DNA of 62,901 nt from an uncultured delta proteobacterium (GCA_900079685.1 LT599019.1:529966-592866); one strand, 5' to 3'. Shown: positions 48,572 through 56,823, numbered from the stretch's first letter. Notes: a model not told the origin generated them from the sequence alone. Numbers and translations: made by a program.

Positions 48572-49591
48572 TTACCCGGGCATCCGGCCGACCAGGATGC
48601 CGCAGCCCATGGGCAGGTCGATATCCAGACGGCTGACGGCAACCGCCCCGGCGGCGCGGAGCATGGCTTCGATTTCCGCCCAGGTGTAAGTCTGCCCGCC
48701 CTCGGTGCCGGTCAGCATGTTCAGCGCGAACAGCGCCGGGTGCGCGGGACCGCGCCTGTCGTTATCCAGCACGAAGTCCTGGATGATCAGAAGGCCGCCG
48801 GGGTTGCAGAGCTTTCCGGCGTCAACCACGAGCTTTGCCGCTTCCGCCGGGGTATCCCCGTGGATGATCTGGGAAATCCAGACCACGTCGTACCCTGTGG
48901 GCAGGGGATCGCGCAAAAAGTTGCCGCCCGCGAAGTCTATCCGGTCCTCAAGGCCGAACCGGCGGACAATGCCGCGCGCGATGGGCTCGGACGTGGGCCT
49001 GTCGTAAATGGTGGCGCGCAGATCCGGGTTGGCGCGGCAGAAAAAGACCGCGTAGGTGCCCGGCCCGCCGCCGAGGTCGAGCAGGCGCTTCCTGCCGGAA
49101 AGGTCCAGGGCGGCGGCGATTTTCTCGGCCTGGTTCATGGCCACGTTGAACATGCCGAGGAGGAAGGCTTCGCGCTCTTCCGCGTCGTCCGTGTGGCTCG
49201 ATGAAATGTCGCGCGCGGGGCCGCCCGTTTTCACGGAGTCGGCCAGCTTGCACCAGCCCGGAGCGATATGGGCCTGGTGCCTGATGATGAAACCGACATA
49301 GGCCGCGGAATTGCGGGAAAGATAGGTGCGGGAATGTTCCGGCAGGGAGAGGATGTCCCCGTCCCGGTCAAGAAAACCCAGGGCGATGAGGGCCGTCACC
49401 AGCATGCCGAGCGAACGCTCGTCGCACTGGAGGGTTTTTGCGAGGTCCGCCACGGCCGTTTGTTTGCCGTCCTTTTCCCGGTTGTCCATCACCGTGAAAA
49501 GATCGAGAACGACGCCCGCCTGCAAGGCAAACGTCCGCCAGTGCGCGTTGGAAAGTTCCAGTATCTCGCCCGCTGTCCATTGCTTCGCCAT
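48572..49591 (-). CDS. SAM-dependent O-methyltransferase (Methyltransf_2/CrtF-like)
   Basis: A 339-residue protein. The N-terminal winged-helix dimerisation domain (LQAGVVLDLFTVMD; LVTALIALGFLDRDGD) is followed by the Rossmann domain with LLDLGGGPGTYAVFF (SAM loop) and DVVWISQIIHGDTPAEAAKLV (catalytic-His region). Relatives methylate small hydroxylated substrates such as quinones, porphyrin side chains or neurotransmitters. AAAGGAGGAG precedes the ATG. The substrate is unknown; co-transcription with the ArnT-like gene is likely. Confidence 0.85.
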   Translation of the reverse strand: MAKQWTAGEILELSNAHWRTFALQAGVVLDLFTVMDNREKDGKQTAVADLAKTLQCDERSLGMLVTALIALGFLDRDGDILSLPEHSRTYLSRNSAAYVGFIIRHQAHIAPGWCKLADSVKTGGPARDISSSHTDDAEEREAFLLGMFNVAMNQAEKIAAALDLSGRKRLLDLGGGPGTYAVFFCRANPDLRATIYDRPTSEPIARGIVRRFGLEDRIDFAGGNFLRDPLPTGYDVVWISQIIHGDTPAEAAKLVVDAGKLCNPGGLLIIQDFVLDNDRRGPAHPALFALNMLTGTEGGQTYTWAEIEAMLRAAGAVAVSRLDIDLPMGCGILVGRMPG

Positions 49592-49643
49592 AGCTCCTCC
49601 TTTGCTTACCCGCGAATACTACCAGCAGGCCCTTGATTAGGCA

Positions 49644-50252
49644 ATGCACCTTCCTGAACGGTCCTTTTCTTTCCCGCTGAAAAGCGCTACCGTCCGGATG
49701 CCTCTCTTCCCCCGACAACGCGGCACGTCCCGGCGCGGCGCGAAAAAAAGCGCCCTCCCCCGGCTTTTCCGCCGCAAGCTCATCATGCTCGTTATCGGCC
49801 TGGCCGTTACCGCGGCCGGGTTTCATTTCACCACGGGCCGGGTCATCCAGGTGGCGGACGGCGACACCATCGTCGTGCACACGGGAATGGGCAAAACCGA
49901 CCGGGTCAGGCTCTACGGCATTGACGCGCCGGAATCCCAGCAGCGCGGCGGGGACGAGGCGACCGGATTCGCCAGAGGCATGCTGCTCTTTTCCCCGGTC
50001 TCCCTGTCCGTGATCGATACGGACCAGTACGGCCGGAGCGTGGCGCTCGTCCGGCTGGAGGACGGCCGCATCGCCAACGCGGAAATGGTGCGCGCGGGCC
50101 ACGCCTGGGTATACCGCAACTTCTGCCGCGAAGCGTTCTGCGCCCAATGGCTCGCCCTGGAGCATCGGGCCAGGAAACAGGGGCTCGGCCTCTGGCGGCA
50201 GGGCAATCCCCTCCCGCCCTGGCAATGGCGCAAGGCCAACCCCAGACGGTAA
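49644..50252 (+). CDS. Membrane-anchored thermonuclease-like protein (SNase)
   Basis: A 202-residue protein with a basic N-terminus and one TM (LIMLVIGLAVTAAGFHF, about residues 47-63), then a staphylococcal-nuclease fold: IQVADGDTIVV, RVRLYGIDAPES, VIDTDQYGRSVALVRL and RARKQGLGLW. The catalytic Arg/Glu pattern is recognisable. It is predicted to cleave nucleic acid on the periplasmic side. ATG 49698 is an alternative start; neither has a strong ribosome site. It is divergent from the methyltransferase gene. Confidence 0.82.
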   Translation: MHLPERSFSFPLKSATVRMPLFPRQRGTSRRGAKKSALPRLFRRKLIMLVIGLAVTAAGFHFTTGRVIQVADGDTIVVHTGMGKTDRVRLYGIDAPESQQRGGDEATGFARGMLLFSPVSLSVIDTDQYGRSVALVRLEDGRIANAEMVRAGHAWVYRNFCREAFCAQWLALEHRARKQGLGLWRQGNPLPPWQWRKANPRR

Positions 50253-50321
50253 GGCTTTTCCCGCATGCGAAAAGGGCCCGCCGGATGACGGGGGCTTGCG
50301 GCGCCGGATCACAATCCTCCG

Positions 50322-51071
50322 CTACATCGGGAAGTACGCCCCGCCGTTGACGTCCAGATTGACGCCCGTAATGTAGGACGCAAGCGGACTCGCCAGAAAG
50401 GCGATGGCCGCCGCGACTTCCTCGCGGGTGCCGCGCCTGCCCATCAAAATATCCGACGGCACGGTCTTGTCTTCATATTTGAGGCCGCCGATATCCGTCA
50501 GGCACGGGCCGGGCGCCACGCAGTTGACGGTGACGCCGTGTTTGGCCGTATCTTTCGCCAAGGTGCGGGAGAACGCGGCAATCCCGGCTTTGGCCGCGCA
50601 ATAGTGCGCGCCGCCGGTCACCCCGCCGTTGCGCATGCCGAGCGAACTGATGCTGACGATCCGGCCATACCCCTTTTGCGTCATATGCGGGATGATCGCC
50701 TGGGCGCACAGGAACGAGCCGGTCAGATGCACGGCGATCATTTTGTTCCAGTCCGCCAGGCCGATATCCTGGGACGCGATTTTCTGGGTATAGCCCGCGT
50801 TGTTGATGAGGATGTGGATCTGGCCCATGGCTTTGACGGCGTCTTCCATGGAGGCCGTGACGGAGGATGGATCCGTCACGTCGCAGAACATGCCGATTGC
50901 CTTGCGGCCCTTTGCCTCGACAAATTTGGCCGTCTCCCTGGCCCCGGCTTCGTCCAGGTCCGAGGCCACGATGTTGCAGCCCCTTTCCGCCAGGAACTGG
51001 GCGATGGTCCTGCCGAATCCGCGCTCGGACCCGGCTCCCGTGATGATAGCGGTTTGTCCTGAAAAATTCAT
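50322..51071 (-). CDS. Short-chain dehydrogenase/reductase, left arm of the IclR cluster
   Basis: A 249-residue classical SDR. The cofactor loop is TGAGSERGFGR; ASDLDEAG suggests NAD(H) preference; NNAGYTQ, the catalytic Ser in SISSLGMRNGG and YCAAK (Tyr-x-x-x-Lys) are present. The C-terminus GVNLDVNGGAYFPM is typical. It oxidises or reduces a hydroxyl/carbonyl of an unknown small substrate. GGAGAGAGT precedes the ATG. It is the last gene of garR-like/PPC/ThDP/SDR and is separated from the ThDP gene by a 225-base gap with a dispersed repeat. Confidence 0.88.
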   Translation of the reverse strand: MNFSGQTAIITGAGSERGFGRTIAQFLAERGCNIVASDLDEAGARETAKFVEAKGRKAIGMFCDVTDPSSVTASMEDAVKAMGQIHILINNAGYTQKIASQDIGLADWNKMIAVHLTGSFLCAQAIIPHMTQKGYGRIVSISSLGMRNGGVTGGAHYCAAKAGIAAFSRTLAKDTAKHGVTVNCVAPGPCLTDIGGLKYEDKTVPSDILMGRRGTREEVAAAIAFLASPLASYITGVNLDVNGGAYFPM

Positions 51072-51213
51072 ACTCTCTCCAAATAGCGTTTGCTCTTCCG
51101 TTCCAGGATCAAAGAAGCCTCCCTCCGCGCCTGCGCGCCATCAGTATGCGAGCCCTGGCAAGGGCGAGCGGAACGGGAAAGAGGCACACTTCCCCATATC
51201 CCCAAACGCAGGT

Positions 51214-51284
51214 CCAGGACGGCAGTCCTGGCGGGGGAGATTCTCAAGAGGGGGCAGCGCCCCCTCTTGAGCCGCCGGAGGCAT
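51214..51284 (-). repeat. GCCTCCGGCGGC-hairpin dispersed repeat, copy 4 (inverted)
   Basis: The reverse complement reads ATGCCTCCGGCGGC, then the same 12-base-arm hairpin as copy 1, then AATCTCCCCCG, nearly identical to 7459-7511 over about 50 bases. A second small stem (CCAGGAC-GGCA-GTCCTGG, 51214-51231) adjoins it. It sits between the ThDP enzyme stop and the SDR start. Confidence 0.8.
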
Positions 51285-51296
51285 TCTTCTCCTCAA

Positions 51297-53051
51297 TCAA
51301 ACAGGCCGGTCTCCGGCCCGGAACGCCAGGGCCCGGTTGTCGGCGGCGGGCAGCATCTGGCCGGGATCGCGGGTGACGACCACGTCCACGACCGTGGGTT
51401 TATCCTTGTTTTGGGCGGCCTGCCGGAGCGCCGCCTGCAGGTCCTCGGGCTTTTCCACCCGGATGCCGTGGCAGCCGTAGCTGCGGGCAACTGCCGCGAA
51501 ATCCGTGTCCGTGATGGCGCTGGACTGGTAATGCCCCTCGCCGTAGAACGCGTGCTGGAGCGCCCGCACGTAGCCGGACGCCGCGTTGTTGACCACGATC
51601 AGGATAAAGGGCGTTTTGGCCCGCATGGCGGTATCCAGCTCGCCGATGGACATGTTCAGCCCGCCGTCGCCGGTGATGCTGACAACAGGCCCTTGCAGGC
51701 CGCCGTGCTTGGCCGCCAGGGATACCCCGATGGCCGCCGGGATGCCGTACCCGATGGACGCGAAGCCCCGGTTGGCGATGAAGGTGCGGCCCGTGCCCTT
51801 GGTGTCGTAAAGCAGCGCGCCCCAGTGCGCGGCAAACCCGCCGTCCACGATGAGGACGCCGTCCTCGGGCATGAATGCGTTGAGCTCGGCCATCATGCGG
51901 CCCATGTTGATGGGCGATTCCGTGCTTTCGTACCGGGCGCGGGCCACTTCGAACCAGTCGGCCTTGCGCTTTTTGATTTCCGCGAAATATTCGGGCCGGG
52001 CAACCGGTCCGCCGGTTTTTTTGCGCAGCATGGGCGCGAGTTCTTGCAGGGTTTCTTTCGCGTCGCCCCAGAGCGCCACGTTGGTCTTGGCCCAGCGCTC
52101 AATTTCCTCGGGCACGATGTCCAGATGGATGATCGGCGTGCCGGCCTTGGGCAATTCATACCGCTTGCTGGCGATTTCGCCGAGCTTGCAGCCCACCACG
52201 AACAAGCAGTCGGCCTGCTCCATCAGGTCGTTGGCGATCCGGGAATAGCGGCCGAAAAGCCCCACGGACAATTCGCCGGTATCCGCCACCACGCCTTTGC
52301 CGCTCATGGTGTAGGCCACGGGGATGGAAAATTCCTTTGCGAAATCGTTCAGCGTCTGCTGCGCCCAGGACAGGTGCACGCCGCCGCCGGCCAGAATCAT
52401 GGGGCGCTTGGCTTGCGCCAGCAGGGCGGCGGCCGCTTCCATGCCGTCCGCCGCCGGGCGGGAACGGAGCGCGGGCGCGGAAAGGATGCGCTCGTTGACG
52501 TAAAAATCTTCAGGCTTGAACTCGTGGTCGCCGTGCATCACGTCTTCGGGAAGATCGAGCAGCACGGGGCCGGGGCGGCCGCTGGTCGCGACGGCAAAGG
52601 CGCGGCGCACCAGTTCCGGCACGCGGGCCACCACTTCCACCCGGATCAACTCTTTGACGCAAGGACGGAGCAATTCCATCTGCCGCGCTTCCTGGGTCAT
52701 GTTTTTCCAGGAATGGGCGCGGTGGGTATCGCCCACCACCGCGATGACCGGCACCCCGGCGTTCAGGGATTCAATAAGGCCGGTCGCCAGGTTGGCAGCG
52801 CCGGGGCCGGTTGTGCCGTCGCAGACCGCCGGGCGGCCCGTCATGCGGGCGTAAGCGTCCGCCGCGAGCGCGCCGTTGTTTTCGTCCGTGATAAGGTAAT
52901 GCTCCATGCCGAGGGCGCGGATGCCCTCGTAAAAGGGCAGCATCTGGAACCCGCCCATCCCGAACATCGGCCCTACCCCGCAGATTTTCAGCATCTCCGC
53001 GAGGGCGCGGCCGCCCGTCATTCTTCCGCCTTTGCACTGTGCGCTGGACAT
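51297..53051 (-). CDS. ThDP-dependent enzyme of the acetolactate synthase family
   Basis: A 584-residue three-domain ThDP enzyme. The N-terminal PYR domain has the catalytic Glu in YLITDENNGALAADAYAR. The C-terminal PP domain has the ThDP/Mg motif starting GDGGLNMSIGELD and ending VNNAASG (GDG to NN spacing as in the family). Family members perform acetolactate synthesis, glyoxylate carboligation, sulfoacetaldehyde cleavage or 2-oxoacid decarboxylation. This one matches none of these clearly enough for a name. The start at 53051 (MSSAQCKGGRMTGG) is fixed by AAGGAG. The neighbouring beta-hydroxyacid dehydrogenase suggests a semialdehyde product. Confidence 0.85.
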   Translation of the reverse strand: MSSAQCKGGRMTGGRALAEMLKICGVGPMFGMGGFQMLPFYEGIRALGMEHYLITDENNGALAADAYARMTGRPAVCDGTTGPGAANLATGLIESLNAGVPVIAVVGDTHRAHSWKNMTQEARQMELLRPCVKELIRVEVVARVPELVRRAFAVATSGRPGPVLLDLPEDVMHGDHEFKPEDFYVNERILSAPALRSRPAADGMEAAAALLAQAKRPMILAGGGVHLSWAQQTLNDFAKEFSIPVAYTMSGKGVVADTGELSVGLFGRYSRIANDLMEQADCLFVVGCKLGEIASKRYELPKAGTPIIHLDIVPEEIERWAKTNVALWGDAKETLQELAPMLRKKTGGPVARPEYFAEIKKRKADWFEVARARYESTESPINMGRMMAELNAFMPEDGVLIVDGGFAAHWGALLYDTKGTGRTFIANRGFASIGYGIPAAIGVSLAAKHGGLQGPVVSITGDGGLNMSIGELDTAMRAKTPFILIVVNNAASGYVRALQHAFYGEGHYQSSAITDTDFAAVARSYGCHGIRVEKPEDLQAALRQAAQNKDKPTVVDVVVTRDPGQMLPAADNRALAFRAGDRPV

Positions 53052-53089
53052 AGGAATCTCCTTTTTACGCGTCGTAACGGCGCGAGTAT

Positions 53090-53566
53090 TTATTGCTCCG
53101 CGGGAACCATACGGACGACACGTATGCCGCGATCGGGGTCGGTGACCATACGCATGTCGATGCCGCCGAACACGCCGACGACGCATTCCACGGTCAGAAG
53201 AACTTGCACGTTTTCCAGGGCCAGGTGCCCGGCGTGGACCGCGCCCCGGCTGTCCGCGAGGGTTACGTGCAGGTGCGGCTCAATGGTGCCGTCGTCGGCA
53301 TGGCAGATGAAGCCGGACATGGAAACAAGCGATAGCGGCCCATCGACGCGGATGGGGTCCGGGCCGTACCCGTAACCGAATTTCAGCTCCGGCCGGGCCA
53401 TGGGAACTTTCAGTTCCGCCCCGTTCAGGCTGCCGATGGCCGTAAGAATACAGCCGCTCCGCACGCCGTGCGCCTTGCAGGCCTCGTTGAGGCTTTCCAC
53501 GAAGTTGACGCCCGGCGCGAGCTTGAAGGTCACGATCCGGGAAATGGTGCCTGGCAGATGCAGCAT
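53090..53566 (-). CDS. PPC/DUF296-domain protein
   Basis: A 158-residue protein of the plants-and-prokaryotes-conserved fold. Typical features are SRIVTFKLAPGVNFVESL, SGCILTAIGSLNGAEL and the metal-binding PHLHVTLADSRGAVHAGHL. Bacterial single-domain members form trimers with a metal site; their biochemistry is largely unknown. The ATG at 53566 has GGAGG four bases upstream. It sits between the GarR-like and ThDP genes in one operon, so a role in the same pathway, enzymatic or regulatory, is likely. Confidence 0.85.
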   Translation of the reverse strand: MLHLPGTISRIVTFKLAPGVNFVESLNEACKAHGVRSGCILTAIGSLNGAELKVPMARPELKFGYGYGPDPIRVDGPLSLVSMSGFICHADDGTIEPHLHVTLADSRGAVHAGHLALENVQVLLTVECVVGVFGGIDMRMVTDPDRGIRVVRMVPAEQ

Positions 53567-53594
53567 GGGTCCTCCATACGATAGGGAGTGTTGA

Positions 53595-54476
53595 TTACTG
53601 TTCGGCAATACCGCCGAGCCGCTCATAGATGGTGAGCAGCCGCGTCACGTCATCGTCCTGAAAATGCGCGGCCTTGGCGGCCTTAAGCAGATCAAAGACC
53701 ATTCCGGTCAGGGGGAGGGGCATGTCCGCATCCTGCCCGGCGGCCAGAACGTTTTTGATATCCTTGTGTACGATGGAAACCTTGGCGCCGGGGCTGAAAT
53801 CCCGTTTCAGGATTTTCCCGGTCCGGTTGTGCAGCATGGCGCTGGAAGCGGAACCCGCGCCCACCGCCTTGTAGACGGTTGCGATGTCCACGCCCAGCTT
53901 CTCCGCAAGGGCGTAGGCTTCGCAAACCGCCGCCATGGTCACGTGCACCAGGATCTGGTTGATAATCTTGGCCGCGCACCCGCTGCCGTGGCCGCCCACC
54001 AGATTGACCTCGCCGCCCATGGCCTTGAGATAGGGAAGAACGGCCTCGTAACAGCGCGTCTCGCCGCCCGCCATGATAGCCAGCTCGCCGCTGACGGCCT
54101 TTGGCTCGCCGCCGCTGACCGGCGCGTCAATGAAATCGACGCCCATGGCGGTCAGCCGCTCCGCGAAGGAACGCGTTTCCGCCAGTTCGTTGGTGCTCAT
54201 GTCGCACACAATGGTACCGGGTTTCAGTTTGCCGGCAAGGCCATTCGCGCCGAACAGCACGGACTCGACCACCGGGCCGCTGGGGAGAATCAGAAAAATG
54301 ACGTCGCACCGCGCGGCCATTGCAGCCGGAGAGGCCGCCGTGGCGCCGCGGGCGACCAGATCCGCGACAGCCGCCCCGTTAAGGTCGTGCACCAGCAGGC
54401 CGCCCGTGGCCGCTATCAGATTCTTCGCCATGGGCCTGCCCATGATCCCCAGACCGATGAAACCGATTGTATGCAT
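53595..54476 (-). CDS. Beta-hydroxyacid dehydrogenase (GarR/YihU-like)
   Basis: A 293-residue NAD(P)-dependent enzyme. Motifs: IGFIGLGIMGRPMAKNL (dinucleotide), DAPVSGGEPKAVSG (substrate binding), GSGCAAKIINQILV with the catalytic Lys, and KDIKNVLAAG. Family members reduce tartronate semialdehyde (GarR) or sulfolactaldehyde (YihU), or oxidise 3-hydroxyisobutyrate. The KxxNQ form resembles GarR. It is the first gene of the minus-strand arm, with GGAG before the ATG, and divergent from iclR across an operator-like region. Confidence 0.9.
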   Translation of the reverse strand: MHTIGFIGLGIMGRPMAKNLIAATGGLLVHDLNGAAVADLVARGATAASPAAMAARCDVIFLILPSGPVVESVLFGANGLAGKLKPGTIVCDMSTNELAETRSFAERLTAMGVDFIDAPVSGGEPKAVSGELAIMAGGETRCYEAVLPYLKAMGGEVNLVGGHGSGCAAKIINQILVHVTMAAVCEAYALAEKLGVDIATVYKAVGAGSASSAMLHNRTGKILKRDFSPGAKVSIVHKDIKNVLAAGQDADMPLPLTGMVFDLLKAAKAAHFQDDDVTRLLTIYERLGGIAEQ

Positions 54477-54549
54477 ACGGTTCTCCACACATGCAGCGTT
54501 CCGTGAAGCCGAAACCCTCTTGTCATCCCGACAGCGAAAAAGACTTGAT

Positions 54550-54585
54550 GTTCTGTTAAAAAGAACATATGTTCCTTTTAAAGGA
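54550..54585. promoter_or_regulatory. Clustered palindromes in the garR-iclR divergent region
   Basis: Three inverted repeats abut or overlap: GTTCT-N7-AGAAC (54550-54566), the perfect palindrome GAACATATGTTC (54563-54574) and TCCTTT-T-AAAGGA (54573-54585). They lie 74-110 bases from the garR start and 65-100 from the iclR start. They are good candidates for autoregulation by the IclR protein, inferred from position and symmetry. Confidence 0.55.
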
Positions 54586-54649
54586 CAATACTGGGACGAA
54601 TATCCCCTGTCAACTCATTTATACCGCCGCCGCCCCGCCGGGAGAATCG

Positions 54650-55477
54650 ATGCTCCGGCATTGCGGCAACCAGGAAAACAGCGTGAAAAACAGCTACGAA
54701 GAAACCTCGGACGGCGCGCACCAGAACATCGCACGGGCAACCCACATTCTGGACGTCCTTGCCGCTTCCGGCAAAAACGGCCTGCGCCTGACGGACGTGG
54801 TTCTGGCCACGGGGTTGAAAAAAACCGTGGTGCACAGAGCTCTCGCGGGTCTGACGGCGCACGGCCTGGCGATCCACGATGGGGCGACATCCCGCTTCCA
54901 CCTTGGGGACAAGCTCTTCGCCTGGGTCCACAAGGCGCGGGACCGGTTCGCCCTGGCGGACAGGGTGCGGCCCTTCCTGGAATCCCTGGCCGCCGATATC
55001 CTGGATACCGTGTATTTTTCCGTGATTCGCGGGGATGACGCCATCTGCTACTGCCGGGTGGAAGGCAGCTTTCCCATCCGGACGCTGACGCTTGAGGTCG
55101 GCTCCGTACGGCCCCTTGGCGTGGGCAGCGGGAGCCTGGCCCTTTTGGCCTTTCAGCCCGTGGCGGTGCGGGAGCGGATCATCGCGGAACGCGCGGCGGA
55201 GCGGGTTCGTTACGATATCGACGATGCGGCGTTGCGCCGCAACATCACGGTAACGCGGGAGAAAGGGTACGCCCTGCACAAGGGGCTTTTCGCGGAAGGC
55301 ATGATGGGGCTTGGGGTTCCCGTGTACAATACCGCGGGGATCAGTGTGGGCGCGCTCAGCACCGCCGCCATAACCGCCCGCCTGGAAGGACCCCGCCTGG
55401 ATGAGGTGGCCGCCAGGATGCAAACCGAGGCCGACGCCATACGCGCGGGCCTCGCCGAGTTGCTGGACGAGATATAG
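54650..55477 (+). CDS. IclR-family transcriptional regulator
   Basis: A 275-residue regulator. The N-terminal winged HTH (IARATHILDVLAASGKNGLRLTDV; LKKTVVHRALAGLTAHGL) is followed by the GAF-like effector domain (TVYFSVIRGDDAICYCRVEGSFPIR; GVGSGSLALLAF; MMGLGVPVYNTAG). IclR proteins sense small carboxylates or aromatics and often repress adjacent catabolic genes. The start at 54650 (MLRHCGNQENS) has GGGAG upstream; an upstream ATG at 54569 is less likely. It stands between two divergent arms and probably controls both. Confidence 0.92.
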   Translation: MLRHCGNQENSVKNSYEETSDGAHQNIARATHILDVLAASGKNGLRLTDVVLATGLKKTVVHRALAGLTAHGLAIHDGATSRFHLGDKLFAWVHKARDRFALADRVRPFLESLAADILDTVYFSVIRGDDAICYCRVEGSFPIRTLTLEVGSVRPLGVGSGSLALLAFQPVAVRERIIAERAAERVRYDIDDAALRRNITVTREKGYALHKGLFAEGMMGLGVPVYNTAGISVGALSTAAITARLEGPRLDEVAARMQTEADAIRAGLAELLDEI

Positions 55478-55573
55478 CCCGCGCCGCGCGCGGCAGGCGG
55501 AACACCAGCGTTTTCCCGGCGCCGCCGCATACTGGGGCGCGGCCATGCGCCCGCCGCGCCGGATTGAAACCCC

Positions 55574-55602
55574 TTGACAAAAAAATAACCTTCGCGATAT
55601 AA
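55574..55602 (+). promoter_or_regulatory. Sigma70-type promoter of the TRAP/dehydrogenase operon
   Basis: A consensus TTGACA at 55574-55579 and ATATAA at 55597-55602 with 17-base spacing (TATAAA one base later with 18). The spacer is A-rich. Confidence 0.75.
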
Positions 55603-55612
55603 ACCGAACTAC

Positions 55613-55646
55613 GGAATAAAATTCCTCTAGACGGAATTTCATTTCC
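55613..55646 (+). promoter_or_regulatory. Duplicated GGAAT-N3-ATTCC operator candidate
   Basis: GGAATAAAATTCC (55613-55625) is a perfect 5-base inverted repeat with a 3-base centre. A second imperfect copy GGAATTTCATTTCC (55633-55646) is centred about 20 bases (two helical turns) further. They begin about 10 bases after the -10 box, so binding would repress. They resemble IclR-type sites of the GGAA-x-TTCC kind. Confidence 0.6.
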
Positions 55647-55788
55647 CAGAGAGATAAAACTTTGTTCAGAAACGGAAAAATCGTCCCATAGTAAACGTTT
55701 CCACCCTGTCGAGGCAAAAACACCAGTCCGATCGCGGCATCCGCCGGTTGGCGATGTCCTCGGGCGCAACACCCTTGTGGAGGTCCCC

Positions 55789-56778
55789 ATGCGTCTATGG
55801 AAATCTTTCCTGGTTCTCACGTCCCTGTGCGCCCTTCTTGCCGTTCCCGCCGTTGCCGGCGCCGCGGAAAAGAAAACCCTCATGTGGGGCGCCACCTCGG
55901 CCTCTTCCGGCTACTACCCCATGAGCGTCGCCATGGCTGAAGTGGTCAACAGAGAAGTGCCCAGCATTGCCGTCACCGTTGTTGAAACCGGCGCCACCAA
56001 CGACAACTTCCGCCGTATGGAAAAGGGCGAGTTGTCCTTCGGGCAGGGCGGCGCCACCGACGTGTACATGGCCAACCACGGCGCCGGCGTTTGGAAAGGC
56101 CGCGACATGAAGCGCCAGCGCGTGATGCTCTCCTCCCACCCGCAGGTGTACGTGTTCGCCGTGACGGAAGAATCCGGCATCACCAAACTTTCCGACCTCA
56201 ACGACAAGCCGTACACCCCCGGCCTCAAGGGCAGCATCACGGAAATGCTGGCTTACGCCGCCTTTGACTCGCTCGGCATCAAGCCCAAACTCATCCCCAG
56301 CAGCACCGGCGAAGCCGTTGACGCCATGAAGGACCGCCGCATCGTCGGGTTCACCAAGGCCACCAGCGTCAACGCCCCGGACTCCTCTTTGCAGGACGTC
56401 GCCACCGCCCGCAAGGTCCGCATCCTCTCCTTCACGCCTGAAGAGCAGAAGAAGTTCAAGGCCGTGCTGCCCATGTTCGGTTTCTTTGACGTGGACAACA
56501 CCCTGTACGGGCATGAAGGCAAATCCCAGACCATCGGCGGTCACTTCGGCATGGCGGTTGACACCGAACTCGACGCCGATACCGTGTACCAGATCGTGAA
56601 AGCCATCTGCGAACACAGCGAAGAAATCGGTAAGACCTATGCCGGCGTGCGCGGTTTCGACCTCGCCAAGCTGACCAGCGAAGCCAACGCCTGGCTGCAC
56701 CCCGGCACCATCCGCTACCTCAAGGAAAAGGGCTTCAAGCTCGACAAGGGCCAACTGCCCCCCGAATACAAGGAATAA
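55789..56778 (+). CDS. TAXI-family TRAP transporter solute-binding protein
   Basis: A 329-residue periplasmic binding protein. The signal peptide (MRLWKSFLVLTSLCALLAVP, cleaved near AVAGAAEKK) is followed by the TAXI fold (LMWGATSASSGYYPMSVAMAE; FGQGGATDVYMANHGAG; GLKGSITEMLAYAAFDSLG). TAXI proteins deliver organic acids or sulfonates to a fused TRAP permease, encoded next. GGAGG precedes the ATG. It is the first gene of the right arm of the IclR cluster. Confidence 0.92.
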   Translation: MRLWKSFLVLTSLCALLAVPAVAGAAEKKTLMWGATSASSGYYPMSVAMAEVVNREVPSIAVTVVETGATNDNFRRMEKGELSFGQGGATDVYMANHGAGVWKGRDMKRQRVMLSSHPQVYVFAVTEESGITKLSDLNDKPYTPGLKGSITEMLAYAAFDSLGIKPKLIPSSTGEAVDAMKDRRIVGFTKATSVNAPDSSLQDVATARKVRILSFTPEEQKKFKAVLPMFGFFDVDNTLYGHEGKSQTIGGHFGMAVDTELDADTVYQIVKAICEHSEEIGKTYAGVRGFDLAKLTSEANAWLHPGTIRYLKEKGFKLDKGQLPPEYKE

Positions 56779-56791
56779 CCTTTTGCACCGT

Positions 56792-56823
56792 CCCCTGGCC
56801 GCGCCATCCGGCGCGGCCAGGGG
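56792..56823 (+). terminator. Intercistronic hairpin between binding protein and permease
   Basis: A perfect 14-base stem (CCCCTGGCCGCGCC / GGCGCGGCCAGGGG) with a 4-base loop, 14 bases after the binding-protein stop. No T-run follows. It probably stabilises the upstream message or partly terminates, so binding protein exceeds permease, as in other binding-protein operons. Confidence 0.65.

Larger units (their letters stand above)
55478..55788. other. Regulatory intergenic region upstream of the TRAP operon
   Basis: About 310 bases without a gene. The first 90 bases are GC-rich and unremarkable. The remainder has a near-consensus promoter (55574-55602), two operator-like repeats (55613-55646) and a 140-base 5' leader before the binding-protein ATG. 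Confidence 0.7.

Noticed and set aside
51297-53051. Naming the ThDP enzyme as sulfoacetaldehyde acetyltransferase (Xsc) or oxalyl-CoA decarboxylase
   Set aside because: The PYR-domain motif (TDENNGALAADAYAR) and N-terminal sequence do not match what I recall of those subfamilies; only the family level is supported.
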